A DNA stretch of 64,000 bases from Pseudocercospora fijiensis CIRAD86 (GCF_000340215.1 NW_006921535.1:6051414-6115413), one strand, 5' to 3'. Shown: positions 33,110 to 45,109, numbered from the stretch's first letter. The notes: generated from the letters alone by a model not told the origin. Numbers and translations: made by a program.

Positions 33110-33832
33110 CTATTGCGGCCGATTCTGCTGCAGAGCCACATCGAGTCGCATCACAGCCCCTTCCTCCTCGACATCCCTCTCTCGGCCTCGGACGCGGTTC
33201 GCGACTTCCATCGCCGCATCCCACACACGCCTGAAAGGAGCCACAGCAGCGTCGAGAGCCGCTTGGTTGGCGGTGGTGCTGCGGTTGGAGGCGCCGCGTA
33301 GGAGGCTGTTCTCGCGTGCCAGGCGAGTGTTGCCGGCGGCGAGGCTAGCGTTCTCGGCTTCGAGGCGCTGGATGTAGGCTGCTGCCTCGGCCTCGTGGGC
33401 GGTGCGTTCGTGCTGGAGATGCTGCAGCTCGGCGTTTCTGCGTTCGAGCTCTTGGTGCAGTGTGATGGCTGTGCTCTGCCAGTCTTGGGTTGGTGCTACG
33501 AGATCGAGTTAGGAATGTGAAGTAACGAGTCGATGAATGTCTCTTCACTTACGTGGTGCCTGCTGCTGCTGCTGCTGCTGTGGTGGTGGTGGTGGTGCCA
33601 TGCTCCCCCTGAAGGGCAGGCGGATCTGCTCGCCGCGCTCCATTGCTGGTGATGGTGATGGTGATGGTGATGGTGCTGGTGCTGGTGGTGCTGTGTCGTT
33701 ATCGAATGGCTTGGTGGTCGAAAGCGGCGAGAGTGAGAGTGTGACTGATGTGCGTGAGGAAAGCAAGCAATTCGATGTTGAAGTTTTTTTTTTTGTTTCT
33801 TGTGTGTGAGCTGCTGCACAGGCCATCTTCAA
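33110..33832 (-). CDS. coiled-coil protein, unrecognised
   Basis: Exons 33832-33553 and 33495-33110 with a 57-nt intron (GTAAGT, CTAAC branch, GTAG) give 221 aa. The first exon is low complexity: Ser/Thr-rich, then a Pro-Ser/Pro-Ala run encoded by a GGTGAT repeat, then Pro-5 and Gln-7. The second exon is a regular leucine-heptad coiled coil of about 80 residues (LERRNAELQHLQ, then IQRLEAENASL, then LARENSLLRG). It resembles a leucine zipper, but no basic DNA-binding region precedes it. The end is acidic, then Gln-rich. The start could instead be the internal ATG in MERGEQIRLP. Function unknown; dimerisation is inferred from the coiled coil. Confidence 0.65.
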
Positions 33833-35233
33833 TGTAACGGCTTTGCAGCATCTCTTCTCCCCAAGATCTTTCCAAATCTTGCACTTACAGCTGCATAGAA
33901 ACTCGATCTGGATCTTCTGTATCGAGACGAATGCTGAGTGTCACAAGGCGATTCATGGCTCCCCGTGCACTCAATACCTACTGAGATCTTACCTGTACAT
34001 GCCTTCACCAGCTTTACTGCTTATAAGGATTCCACTACCGACTTTATCCAAGGACGCATGTGCGAGGATATCTGAGATGACGCATGTGAGGAGAGAAAAC
34101 GCATCCATCTACACTGCTGACTTGCTGAAGCCACTCCAACCCATCACTTCCTTCGAAGGCCTCACAGTCGATGTTGATGTCTGCTGCATACCCAAGTTGG
34201 AGGAGATAAGTGGCGGGCCCAGGCTGTGACAACTGAGGGAGACACCACCCTACGACCTGCATACGGGATTGAAGGAGAAGATGCAGAAGGAGGAGACAAA
34301 GACGCTGGACATGGTGGAAAATGACCTTGGGGCCTAGCAGAAGAGAGAAGAGGCTAAAGCGAAGGCACAGGAAGCGCAAAAGAACAAGTCGGCAACGCCG
34401 AAGAAGCGTCGAGATCCACCGACCGCGTCTTCGTCGACACCCAAGAAGGCCAAGTCTACCAAGAAAGCTGCCGACGCTGTTGACGACTCTCTGCCGCCAA
34501 ATTCCTCTCCTTGCTACTCGATTTGCAGACGAGTCGTATTCTACCTTATGCATTTACTCAGCTCCCTCGCCGCTCTGGGTCTCCAGTCACAAGCAACGCG
34601 ATTTCAATATTTGTGAGCGATGTTTGGGAAGAACAGGGTTCCCTAATTGTCCTCGACCAAGACTGCAATCTACATCAATGCGGCGAGTGTTACATTCCAT
34701 CCCAACATTCGGGCTTTCTTTGGTATTCGGAAGGCAACTCGCGTCATCCTGCGACGTATTTCGGTCTTGGATCTCTCAGGTCTTATGCCATTATATCGGC
34801 TCTGGCTCGAACTGGTCCCGGGTAGCAGCAGGAGCTTAGAGTAAGTTGGAGGATTCGAGCTTTCGCTGTCGTTCTTCGAAGCTCTGGATTCCGCTCGATG
34901 TACCGAATGAGAATAGATATCCTACGATTCTGGGAGCATGCCTTCGAGATGGGAATTTTGGCCATCCGATCACCGACCACGGATGACGCTTTACTAGCTC
35001 TTAAGTTGCACAGAAGATACTTCGGGCTTGGTTTGCGAGTGGGCATGTACCTCATTTGACTGTTAATTTTGGGAAAATGGTCGGGGAAGATCTGGTTGCA
35101 TTCCTCTATAGAAGAGCCTGAAAGGATCGATTTGAAAACGACAGCTCACCGCTCACGAGGACAATTGGTACAACGTTATCCACCATACAACCATTAACTC
35201 CTGATACCGGGCTCTCGTGAAGTTCCGCGGACT
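33833..35233. other. region with degenerate coding remnants
   Basis: No intact gene is supported. The stretch 34,260-35,060 (plus strand) holds protein-like pieces, listed separately. The rest is short frames. A weak 9-T run is at 33785-33793. Confidence 0.45.
34262..35059 (+). pseudogene. fragmented gene, unrecognised
   Basis: Three plus-strand segments read like parts of one protein: a Lys/Ala-rich segment with an in-frame TAG (34,262-34,500), a segment beginning KTAIYINAASVTFHPNIRAF (about 34,653-34,835), and a last segment with FWEHAFEMG and ending in FGLGLRVGMYLI-stop (about 34,908-35,059). They lie in different frames. A GTAAGT stands near 34,839, so some breaks might be introns, but I could not join them in frame. 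Probably a decayed copy of a fungal multigene family. Confidence 0.35.
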
Positions 35234-35718
35234 CTAATCAAAATGTGTTTTTTTCGCGTTTTCCAGTCCCTCCTCGCTCTGATCCGAATTCGAAGCAGCT
35301 CTGACCTGCCCACAAAACTCCACCAACCGCTTCTTCAAAACCATACAACTTTCATCCGGTAGCTTCTCCTCACAGACCCTAGTCAAAAATTTCTCATCAT
35401 CAGCCAGACCTTACAACATCCCCACCAACGTCGAAACACTCACTGAACCAGAAGTCCCAACATCACCCTATCCACAGCATCCACCTTGAGCGTGTTATGA
35501 TTATCGAACTCTTTCAACAGCCAATGGCACGTATCTTCCACTTCCGTCTTGTTGAGATCTTTGCATCGCTTTGCAGTGTCTTCGAGGACGATGTTTAGGC
35601 GTTCGTAGCCGGTGGTCTCGGTGTTGAGGGTGGGTTCGGTTTTGGTTTTGTCGATGGTGGTTTGCATTTGGACGATGAGGTCGCTGGCTTGGGCTTCTGT
35701 TGTTATGAGGGGTGACAT
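35234..35718 (-). CDS. hypothetical protein, 139 aa
   Basis: Exons 35718-35444 and 35378-35234, joined by a 65-nt intron (GTGAGT...ACTAG); the frame continues exactly (VQ-VCEEKLPDESC). The protein is all-helical by appearance, hydrophilic, with no signal peptide, and ends in a Lys/Ser-rich tail. Conserved-looking features are the ERLNIVLEDTAKRC helix, CHWLLKEFDNHN and the amphipathic VMLGLLVQVCEEKL at the splice junction. Family not recognised. The frame is open upstream to 36009, but MSPLITTEAQ is the best start. Confidence 0.55.
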
Positions 35719-38150
35719 GATGGGCCTGAAGGTGTTTCGGATTGATGATGGAGTCGGAAGGTGACATTTTGGGTTGGGGGGTTTGATGTAGCACAAACGC
35801 GATGCTGATTGCTGGGGACTTTGACGGGACCATGCGAGGGCTTCGTAGTAGAGTCGAGAGATGGTGGGTAAAGAAGACACACTTTTGATGCCTTGGAGCT
35901 GGATGGAGGTTGTCCGCGCTTTCCAGTGGCATATCCTCAGCTGACTGGATTTCCAAGATAGAGCAGACTCAAGAGCGGGTGCTATACTCTGTGAGCGCTG
36001 CCTTGACATAAACTACACAGGTGTTGTTGGAAGCTGGTCGAGAGCAGCTCGAGTTGACAGTGAAGAGGCTCAAGCCGTGAATGAGCGAGTAGCTTCGAAA
36101 CTTTGCTGCTCCCTGGTGAATTGAAATCTCACCTCGACTCCATCCAAGTCGTACGAGTGCAGAGTCCTTTGTTCCAAGTGGCGATGGCGTAAACGATCTT
36201 CGGCTTGTTTTGGTTCTGTTGGTTCCATGGGTTCGTCCTTTGCTCTCGTTTCGGACTTGATGACAGCGTCACGCATTGAATGCGAACAACTAGCAGCGGG
36301 CATTGGGCGTATGAATGTCGTGAGCTTCTCGTTATTTTCCATGTGTCATATTTCGTTCCTGCTCTGGATCTGTCGACGGTATCTCGCACTGGTCGCGAGT
36401 GAAGCCACTGTGCGAGCGTATCAAGGAGAGCAGAGACCGTGGTGTAGTTTCGTTTGTGCCTGGCTCTGATGCTGTCGCCATCGAGTGCTGCAGATCTCAG
36501 GCCTGGTGTCAATCATCTCGCCAAGGTGGCTCATAAGCACATGAGCCTCTTCGCTCAGATTTCGCCCCTCCCAATGTCGATGGTCCCGACCGCGGCATGA
36601 GTTCGCCGCCCATGACCTCGAGGATCGTGAAAGATGGAGATGCTCATGGAGAACATAACGCAAGGTGGAGAGGATGGAGGAGACGTCTCCCGGCACTTCA
36701 GCCTTTTTTTCTTTCCCAGCTGTGCAAGGATTCGACACATCGGCGGAAAGGCACTCCAGATATATTTGCTTGAGAAGGGGATGCCGTTCTTGCCTCTGTG
36801 GTCTGTTTTGTTGATGTTGAGCCGTGAGATCGTGCGTATGGCGTGGTATATATCATAGTGCCTCACTCTGTCGGTGATGTCGTGAGGATCGCAGAAAGGC
36901 TTTGGGTGCCACGGGTCAGGAAGTCGGACGCGCTGGTGTTGGCCCATACCCCGTCACCGTCACCGGCTGTGGGGTTTCGAGATGGTGCCTGAGCTTGGGA
37001 GTCTTCGCCTGGAATCATCAAGAAAGAGCGGGACCTTGATCTCATGAGCTTCTCCTTACTTCCAGAAGTTGTGTTTCCAACGGTACGCTGGGTCTGATGT
37101 CCAATGCCTTGTCTGTCATCAGATCTTGAGCCGCGGATTGAGTGCCCTCTTTGAAGTCGCGTAGAGCGCGAGAGAGTTGCGCTCTGCCTTTTTGGCCCTT
37201 GGTGGGCGTGCGTCGGACACGTCAGGCCGTTAGGGAGGTCGGTGCCTTTGCGGCTTGGGAGATGGGATCCTTTCGGCCAAGATCGCTTCCGCCGCCGAAG
37301 AAGAGGACGCCAGGCTGCGATTGAGGATGCACTGATTCTACGCCTGCATTGGCCTTTGGGTCTTATGACGCCCTTGGATGCTGCTGGGCTGTGTCTCTGC
37401 AGCATTTGGCCCCTTGAAGGCCTTCAGGTCTGCTTGGGCGTTTGGCTGCTTGGGCCTCTGTATGGTTGCCATGGGAAGGGGTGGGAGAGCGTCGTAAACT
37501 CCTGTGCGCTCGTTTGGCTGACACTTCATGCTAGATTTGACTTCGGTTACACTGTCTGTCGTCAAATCTCGAGCTGCTAGTGGAATTGGCTTGTTTGGAG
37601 TCTGCAAAAGGCTGAGATTGTTGCGCTCCGCCTCTTGCCGCATCACGTTCTGCATCTTGGGACGTAATGCTGCATTTGACTTGGTGGGGTTCTATGGTAT
37701 GTGATGGTTGAGTCGTTGGTCGAGGGTCTGTTTGAAGTCGCTAATGGACGTGAGAATGTTGTGACCTGCTGTTGGGCGCTGCACGCTCTGCGCACTGCCA
37801 TCGAAAACTGATTGTGACTTCGGTTGCGTCCTACGATGGTTGAAGACTAGTTCGGTGGTCGAGCGTCTTGTTTCCCCGGGGTAGATCTTGTTTCTGAGTT
37901 CGCCCGGGAGACTGATTGGCAATCAGTTCTTTTGCACAGCATGACTGATCACTGCATGCCGATTGACCTAGAAGTCGAATTGGGTGTGATTCGGAACCGT
38001 CATGACCATCTTCTCGGAGGCCCTCGTGCTTCCAACTCCGACAGAGAGTTGTGAGCCGCGTAGAATATCGATACTGCGATGATGTTCGTTTGACGTTGAA
38101 GGCATCGATGCCGCTGAGTTTGATCTCAGTGGCGTCGCATAACGCTAAAT
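35719..38150. other. gene-poor stretch
   Basis: Many short frames, none convincing. A minus frame at 37922-37692 starts MPISLPGELRNKIYPGE, which resembles the opening of fungal F-box-like/2EXR proteins, but it loses the resemblance after ~15 residues. Motifs of the adjacent satellite (gttggtcgagggtc, tgatggttga) already occur from about 37,690. Confidence 0.4.
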
Positions 38151-38199
38151 GACGGAGACGTTGGTCGATTGTGTTGATGGTGTGAAGGTGCCGGAATGT

Positions 38200-39335
38200 T
38201 CATCTTCTTTCCTTTCGCAGCCTGCTTCCAAGAACTGCTCGCGCTGGTTGTAACATCTGTGGCATGGTAGAGTGTTGGGTAGTGGGGATGTTGATTAACG
38301 CATTTGACATCGGCAAATGGATGGACACGCAGGTTTTGCAGGGTGTCGATCAACTCGTTTGGTATATCGATGTACGTCCGATGCTGGGGGTCTAGACTAC
38401 CAAGAAAGGCCTTTAGATCCATGGTGTTCTGACTTGTGTCTGGTATACACGTGGCTTTGTGTTTCTTCATAGCCTTTGTAGACCCTTGGAAACCGCACTT
38501 TTCACATTTTTGGTGATGTGTTGCATTATGTCTCTGGTTAGTGTGGTTGCGGACGACGGGATTCTCGCATCCTGGTATAGTACAATGCTTGTGTTGTGTC
38601 TTGACAGTGCAGTCGCCTCCCTTCCAAGAACTGCTTGCGCTGGTTGCAACACCTATGGCATGGTAGAGTGTTGGGTGATGGAGTGTTGATCAACGCATTT
38701 GACGTGGTGAAGGGTATGTGATTTCCACATTCGCTCTTATCGCAGTCCACTTCCAAAGACTGCTTGCCGCTGTAGTGTTCTACTCGGAACTCTGATGGCA
38801 CTGTACGTTGGTCGACGATCGAGTTGATGATCAATGTCTTGATGTTGTGAAGGCTGTACGATGTTGTCCTTCGCTCTGAGCGCAGCTCGCTTCCATAACC
38901 TGCTAGTCGCTGTATGCCGCTGCTTGATACTCAGTTGGCTTTGTATGTTGGTCGAAACTGAGTCTGTGGTCGATTTCTTGGTGTTGTGAAGGCTGTGCGA
39001 TGTTTACCTTCGCGTTGATCGCAGTTCGCTTCCATGAACTGCTGGCCACTGTATTCTGATGCTTTGAACTCAGTTGCCATGGTATGTTGGTCGGAGATGG
39101 AGATGATGGTCGATTTCTTGATGATAAGAAAGTGCTGTGATGTCCACCTTCGCTTCCTTGCAGTTCGCTTCCATGAACTGCTGGCCACCGGATTCCGCTG
39201 CTTAATACCTAGTTGCCATTGTAGGTTGGTCGAAAGTTGGGTCGATGGTGAATTTCTTGATATTGCGAAAGTGCTGTGATGTCCACCTTCGCGTCTTTGT
39301 AGTCCGCTCCCAAAACTGCCTGCCTCTTTACTTAG
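38200..39335. repeat. tandem satellite array, ~139-bp unit
   Basis: Successive units are recognised by a cgcag-tcgcttccatgaactgct core. The core falls near 38609, 38741, 38881, 39020, 39159 and 39298, and more diverged forms near 38,220 and 38,478. Spacing is 139-140 bp in the best part. Each unit also carries a gttggtcg segment and a gtgaaggctgtgcgatgt segment. The period is not a multiple of three and the frames rotate, so it is not a coding repeat. At least eight units. Confidence 0.85.
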
Positions 39336-39490
39336 CTGCTCGCAACGTCGCCAGCATTGCCCGGGATCAACCACGGGGAGGTGTAAAGTAGGACTTGTGA
39401 TCCCATTCGGGGTCCAGGAGTGACCAGCTCCCTTCACCCACGACATATAGCCGCACCCGTAGGATTTGTCAAAAGCGTATCGGCAAGGGA

Positions 39491-40171
39491 TCACTGGCGC
39501 GAGTCACGCGGCCAGATCTCGTCCTCAAGCCAATCGCCATGTTCAGCCAGGAGTTCATCCTCGTCTGCGCTGGACGCTCTTGCTCCGAGAGATATATGGA
39601 CCTCGAAGTGCTCTCTCACTCTGTCACCGACGATCCCAGCCAGCACATTCCATGTGAGGCCGTGTCCCTTCACGCCATAATCCATGTCGAGGTCGCTCAT
39701 GCACTCGGCGTCTCCGCAAGCCTTGCTGGCGCAGCTATACACGTCGAGGAATGCGTGGCACATCTCGTGCAGCAGCGTGCCGGTAATATGGGCTGCAAGC
39801 GAAGTGCAGCCATTATTAACCACCGGATATGGATCAATCTCGATCATCACTTGATGTCCCCACCCGCTCGTTCTTCCACATACAGGTAGGCCCGGTGCCA
39901 TCACCAATGGCACAGTGTCCAAAAGCCCGTGGAAGTAGACGCGGCTCAGGAGAAGTTGCCCTGTCCACAACAGGCTCCTCACATCGATCGTGTTCGAGTG
40001 ATCTTTGACGTCGATCAACTCGCACAGCTCTTTCAGCCACGAGTTCAGCTCCCGCGACCTGTCAGGCCCTCGGAGATCCCTGATGAACTCAACCAGATCC
40101 TGGCCCAAGTGGGCTCTCGGCCTCATCGCCTGTGCTGTCGTCACCGGACGATGGGCTGGCGGAGTCTGCAT
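39491..40171 (-). CDS. SprT-like zinc metalloprotease domain protein
   Basis: Single exon, 226 aa. The zincin motif HEMCHAF (near residue 135) supplies two zinc-binding His and the catalytic Glu. It is followed by a Cys cluster (YSCASKACGDAEC) and GHGLTW, which may give the third His. This order matches the SprT-like family; Spartan and Wss1 relatives cleave DNA-protein crosslinks, but the small fungal members are uncharacterised. The N-terminal ~60 residues are helical (LVEFIRDLRG, then LNSWLKELCEL). The acidic C-terminus has no zinc finger. A damaged relative lies at 20612-21462. The gene directly follows the 139-bp array. Confidence 0.75.
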   Translation of the reverse strand: MQTPPAHRPVTTAQAMRPRAHLGQDLVEFIRDLRGPDRSRELNSWLKELCELIDVKDHSNTIDVRSLLWTGQLLLSRVYFHGLLDTVPLVMAPGLPVCGRTSGWGHQVMIEIDPYPVVNNGCTSLAAHITGTLLHEMCHAFLDVYSCASKACGDAECMSDLDMDYGVKGHGLTWNVLAGIVGDRVREHFEVHISLGARASSADEDELLAEHGDWLEDEIWPRDSRQ

Positions 40172-43100
40172 TGTCGCTCAGTCGCAGAAGATGTGTCGAA
40201 TGGAAGCGGTATCGATCGTGGAAGCGTGGAAGCGTATCTGTCTGCGAGCTGAGCGTGAGGAAGAAGTGATGCTGTGCGGCAAATGCCACTCTATACCCAA
40301 GCTCACCACGACCGTTGAGCCTGCATATTCGGCCTCTACCGTGGCAAGAGCAGCAGCTCAGGCTCCATCGTCTGGCCCAGAACTCCTCACGATATCGAAG
40401 CTCATTGGAACATGTACGGCACGGTGAAAATGCAGTATCGTCACATTGAACAGACTCAGCCTTACGTGCTTCAGCAGCCGCTACCAGAGGGTTGCTCCGT
40501 CATGTTGCAACATCTTGCTGACGAGAAGCTTCACGGCCCCTGAGATGAGTGATGCGATCGAAGACAACACCTGCAAGCAATGATATTACCTTCGAATCCA
40601 CATCTATGGCCGAAAGGGCATGCATCTATTGTGAGTCCCCCCTGCTGCGAAACCATTGCGATTCGGTGTGCTGGGCAAACACATCAAGACTGATACACTC
40701 AGCACTGTATACCTCTGTAGCAACTTTCGAACATCATTTCCATCACTTTGCCATTTTCCAAAGAAAGAGCGACCACAGCAAACCAGAACGAGCAAGAGAG
40801 CTCTACAGCATCACCCGCAACCCGCTCAGCCTGATGTCCATCCATCTCTGACACCAAAGGTCTAAACATCCGCTTTATACACACGCAGCAGCTCCAGTCT
40901 GCGCAACACCGTCCATTCGCAGTGGCTTGAGGGATAAACCTGACAGACTGCTCTCAAATTCGTACACTTCTGCGCCTGATGAGAAAAGCCCATAACATAC
41001 CTGCGCAACTGTGGAAGAGAGGGAAACCCCAGAATGAAGGCGAAGCGGACAGCAGCATCACTCTCAATACGCTCAGTATCACTACCTTCAGCAGCCTCCC
41101 AAAGTCAATCCAAGGCTTTACAGTCACCCACTGACCCAAGGACCCCTGAGACGGTCGAATCAGGTAGACTCAGAAGCAGCATTATCTCCGAGGCACATAA
41201 TCACCCCTAGCTTGGCAGCTACAGACGAACATCCACAGCGTCCACTGGCGTAATCTCCCACCGCTAGGATAGTCCAGCTCTTCCTCAGTCAAGCTTGAGA
41301 TGTACCACGTCCGCTATCCACCCCTGCCAGCACAAAGCGCCCTGGAGTGGAGCTCGTTTAGACTACTCTATAGCGACACACAGATGCCACTTCTTCTCGA
41401 GGTTCTTGAGCATGGTTGACTCTCCCATTAGGCCAAAGGCTGCGTAGGTCATGCGCTCGAGGCGCTGATCATCGTCCCCGTTTCCAGTCGGCGCATTTGG
41501 CTGCTTTGGGCGTGATGTGTGTTCTGGCGACACGAACAGAGGTCCGTATTCGAACGGATCCTGCAGTGGCGGTGCTGGCGAACGGTTCTCTTGGCGCTCA
41601 GACAGTAGGTCTTGTGGCGCCTCGTCAGGTGCCAGCGAGCTGCTCTCTTCGGATTAGCACTATCAGGCTGTTCTTGTGCTGCCTATTGCTTGGCATTGGT
41701 GGCCCGCGAGTCCACATCCGGCTGGTGGATGGCACTTCTAAAGGCACTGAGGTGGTCTCCTCTACACCCCCAGCTGCAGGTCTGTCTCTACGAGTTGCCT
41801 TGATTGACGTTGGACCTTGGAGTATTATATCACCTAGTTTGAAAAAAAACGAGACATCATCACTATCAATCCAAACAACTCCCTCTCATATCATGACTGC
41901 GCCGTGGCCCAAACCTCCACCTTTCGGCCTGAGTTTCGACCGAAGGTATGCTGAAAGCTTTCAACATGACTATGGAATCATACCATCCCTTCCTTTCCCA
42001 AACATGCTCCAGAGGCTCCCATGTTTACTCTGAAATTTCTCAAAGAAACCGACCGCTACCGATCCCGTTCATCTCTTCTCCCGCAACGCCGGTCAGTAAA
42101 AAAAAAAAACTACACTACCCATGAAAGATAACCGAAGCTCCCAAAGAAAGCGAATCAGGCTTTCACCTTCATTCTTCCCTCCTCCTCCGATGTCTATTCT
42201 CATAGACACTGCCACCTCTTGCCTAGCGGAGAAGATCCCATACTCCCGTCTCCAATGCCGCGTATTCGCAGAAGCGAATGTTGAGGAGCTCGGTATGCGC
42301 GTCGTAACCGTCTTTATACAGACCAGTGCGGAAGATGATGGAGTAATCTCGCGCCGAGGCTGTCTTCGACGATCCTAAACGATCAAGGCTAATTAATCGA
42401 AGTGTGGGTTCTCATCAAAGTCCATAGTGGCCTTGCCAGGACAGTAGGATATTTCGCGCAGGATCTGGAATCACCGGTGGCCGGCATGTCAGGTGGAGAT
42501 GGTGAGGGTAGTCGCGGAGGCTCAGGAAGTAATGTTCTCTCCGACGACGATCGTTGGGACGTAGGTAGAAGAAAGAGGTTTGGCAAGTTGCCGTCCTTGT
42601 CTCTGGTGTGCGCGTTACGGCGGATCTTCGCTGCCGTTAAAAACTGCGGGTCCTGATTGTCGTGTCGATCCGTAGGGTTGGAGGCGATGAAGGCGTCCAC
42701 CTTCTCTTGGCCGTCGTATTGTAGTTTCGCGCAGAAGAACGTCCAAGTTCGAGTAGAGGTTTGCAAGGTCGGGGATGTCTTTGAGCTCGTCAGTCTTTCC
42801 CATCCTTGTGCCTCCGATCAGCACATTATCATCTTACTCAGTTCTAATAAACTAAACACATGCCTCGTCTTAGATCACAAAACCCCTGCGCCTACACCAT
42901 CCCCCATCTCCTACACGTCTGACTCAAAGTCCTTTGTCTACATATAAAGCGAAGATTGCAAAGAAATCTTTGAACTTCGCAGATTTCGACCTGGATCGAC
43001 ACCGAAATACATCTTCACGCCCGACGAGCAGGAGGAGAGGGAACGTGGGTTCGCATGAGTTTCAAGAATGGCAAGGGAGAAAGAATGGAAAGCTCAGTAG

Positions 43101-43498
43101 CACATACCAACGCAAGATGGCTTCAGACTTTGCTTCGCTGGCCTTGATGCTGAGGAGATAGGGGGACATGATTGAGGATCGAGACATAGGCAGAAGGACA
43201 ATTGAGTTTGAGCAAAGAAGCTTTTGGAATTGAAGGCGATGACCTTGACAAGGTCTGTGAGAAACTGTGGAGCCTTTTGGTACTCTCTTCAAGAATTTTT
43301 GGCTATTCAGGTTCTCAATTGCGACCTGATGCTTGATGATGCTGGTACGGTTGATTGCCAAGAAACATGTGAATCTTGGCAGCGGAGCTAGCTGAGCAGG
43401 CCTTCCATGAGACCAGCTTCAAGACAGCATGTGATTCATGCTGCGCATAGTTGCAACGCCATGATGCGAATTTATCGCCAGGAATAATCCTCTTGCGC
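40172..43498. other. intergenic, 3.3 kb, no convincing gene
   Basis: The longest frame (41416-42033, plus, 205 codons) has no motif and an uneven composition, so it is not called. At 42,390-42,825 two overlapping minus frames look like one short hydrophilic protein broken by a frameshift (MGKTDELKDIPDLANLYSNL, continuing as FFCAKLQYDGQEKVDAF), possibly a decayed gene. Poly-A/T runs stand at 41,844 and 42,099. The right end is the 3' flank of the histone deacetylase. Confidence 0.4.
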
Positions 43499-45109
43499 TT
43501 ACCGCAACTCACCTCGTCCTCCGGCATTACGCTCAAGCTGCTTCCTGTTCCGGCGCTCCTCGTCGACCCTGGCCATGATCTCGTCCATCTTGGTTCCGGT
43601 AGGCAGCTGGTCACACTTGACCCAAGGACTGTTCCGCACATACTTCAGCTCCTCTCGAAGCTTTGCAATCATAGTGTCAATGCCTTCGGGTCCGCCGTCC
43701 TTGCATTCGTTCTTGTGCAAGCGTTCAAAGCTGGGATACATTTTGCCATCGCCGTGAGGGCGGCCATGGAAGGCTTCTGGTCGTGGGACAATGTGCATCG
43801 GGATCTTATCCGGAAGCTCGTTGTCGGTGCAGATTGCAGTCTCATGTGTCCATGCTCGAGCAACATTGCGTGCTGTGTAGCCTCCGCCTCCAAGCAGTAA
43901 TAGCGGCAGACCAGTCCTCTTCACAAAAGATACGCATTCGCCATGCTGCTTAATGTTGATGTTGAACTGGCCGAGACGATCTCCTCCCAGAGAGTCGGCG
44001 CCGCACTGCAAGACGATGGCGCTGGGCTTGAAAGCTTCGATTGTGGCGCCAGTCACGCACTCAAAGAGCTTCTTGTACTGTCTGTCGTCAATGCCGCTTG
44101 CAATTGGGACGTTCAGGGCAAAATGCTCTCCTTTCGTGCCTCGTAGACCAATGTCTGAGATGTCTCCGGTGCCTGGAAAGAACTTGTGTCCTGTCTCATC
44201 ATACGGACCATACCGATGAAAGGACAGCGTCATGACTCGAGACTGCCGCTGGAATGCCTCTTCCACACCATCACCATGATGAACATCGATGTCAATGTAC
44301 AGGACTCGTGGAAAGACTCGAAGCATGTCCAGGATGGAGAGAACGATGTCATTGATGTAGCAGAAACCGCTGGCTTCTGACTTGTGGGCGTGATGAAGAC
44401 CTCCGCTCCAGTTGATGGCGATGTCGCTTTCGCCGGAGGTGATCTTCTGCGTGGCGCCGAGCGTAGCCCCAGTATACAGGAACAAGTACGTCGACATGCC
44501 GTCGAAGACAGGACAGTCAGCGCCCGGACTCATACTAAGATTGAACGGGCCTAACTCGACACTGTCTCCATCATGCTTCGGCGGCGTGGCGCGTCGGAAG
44601 CGCGGCTCCTCGGATAGCTTCTTAAACGTACCGGGCGACACTTGCGACAGGAAGTCGACGTAATCTGGATCGTGGAACTGGCATACCTCGTCCTTGCCAG
44701 CGCTAATGGCTTCGTAGGTGTCCATGGCATGGTGTAGACCAAACCCCAAGACGAGATGTTTCGTCAGAGTAAGACGCCAAGGCTTCATGGGATGGGTCCT
44801 GCCAAAATGCATATCCTCGACACGACTGCTGTAGTGAAAGGACACCTTGTGACCTTTCGGGCGCTGTATGTTGTTGTTCTCGACCTGCTCCCAGATGTTC
44901 CGCCGGAGGGTCATATCCTCGAGCAACCGCTCATCTTCTTCTGTAGTTGGCGGAGTGGCCGGAGTGTCGATCTCCATGCCACAAGTACGGTCGTGATTGC
45001 CATTCTCGTATGCAGGCGTCCGCGAGCCTGAGCGCGGAGAGAGGTCGTTGGCATTCCATTGCTGGACTATGTCGTTGCGGACCGAGGCGCGTGGGTTGAA
45101 GCCGGCCAT
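43499..45109 (-). CDS. hos2: class I histone deacetylase, Hos2/HosA type
   Basis: Zinc-dependent lysine deacetylase of the Set3C-type complex, acting in the nucleus. Single exon, 536 aa. An acidic, disordered N-terminus of ~90 residues precedes the deacetylase domain (about 90-400). HPMKPWRLTLTK is the Hos2-type form of the entry motif (Rpd3 types differ here). Active-site blocks are GGLHHAHKSEASGFCYIND (His pair), YIDIDVHHGDGVEEAF (zinc Asp/His), CGADSLGGDRLG (third zinc Asp) and GGGGYTARNVARAW (with the catalytic Tyr). A GTGAGT overlaps the last codons (GGRGELR-stop), so a short additional 3' exon cannot be excluded. Lies divergently from the ING gene 635 bp away. Confidence 0.94.
   Translation of the reverse strand: MAGFNPRASVRNDIVQQWNANDLSPRSGSRTPAYENGNHDRTCGMEIDTPATPPTTEEDERLLEDMTLRRNIWEQVENNNIQRPKGHKVSFHYSSRVEDMHFGRTHPMKPWRLTLTKHLVLGFGLHHAMDTYEAISAGKDEVCQFHDPDYVDFLSQVSPGTFKKLSEEPRFRRATPPKHDGDSVELGPFNLSMSPGADCPVFDGMSTYLFLYTGATLGATQKITSGESDIAINWSGGLHHAHKSEASGFCYINDIVLSILDMLRVFPRVLYIDIDVHHGDGVEEAFQRQSRVMTLSFHRYGPYDETGHKFFPGTGDISDIGLRGTKGEHFALNVPIASGIDDRQYKKLFECVTGATIEAFKPSAIVLQCGADSLGGDRLGQFNINIKQHGECVSFVKRTGLPLLLLGGGGYTARNVARAWTHETAICTDNELPDKIPMHIVPRPEAFHGRPHGDGKMYPSFERLHKNECKDGGPEGIDTMIAKLREELKYVRNSPWVKCDQLPTGTKMDEIMARVDEERRNRKQLERNAGGRGELR

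Noticed and set aside
38200..39335. Possible CRISPR-like array
   Set aside because: Units are contiguous and imperfect, with no short identical repeat and unique spacers. This is a eukaryotic satellite.
41416..42033. 205-codon plus frame in the 40-43 kb interval
   Set aside because: No motif, no splice support, and a mixed composition that changes abruptly. Treated as chance.
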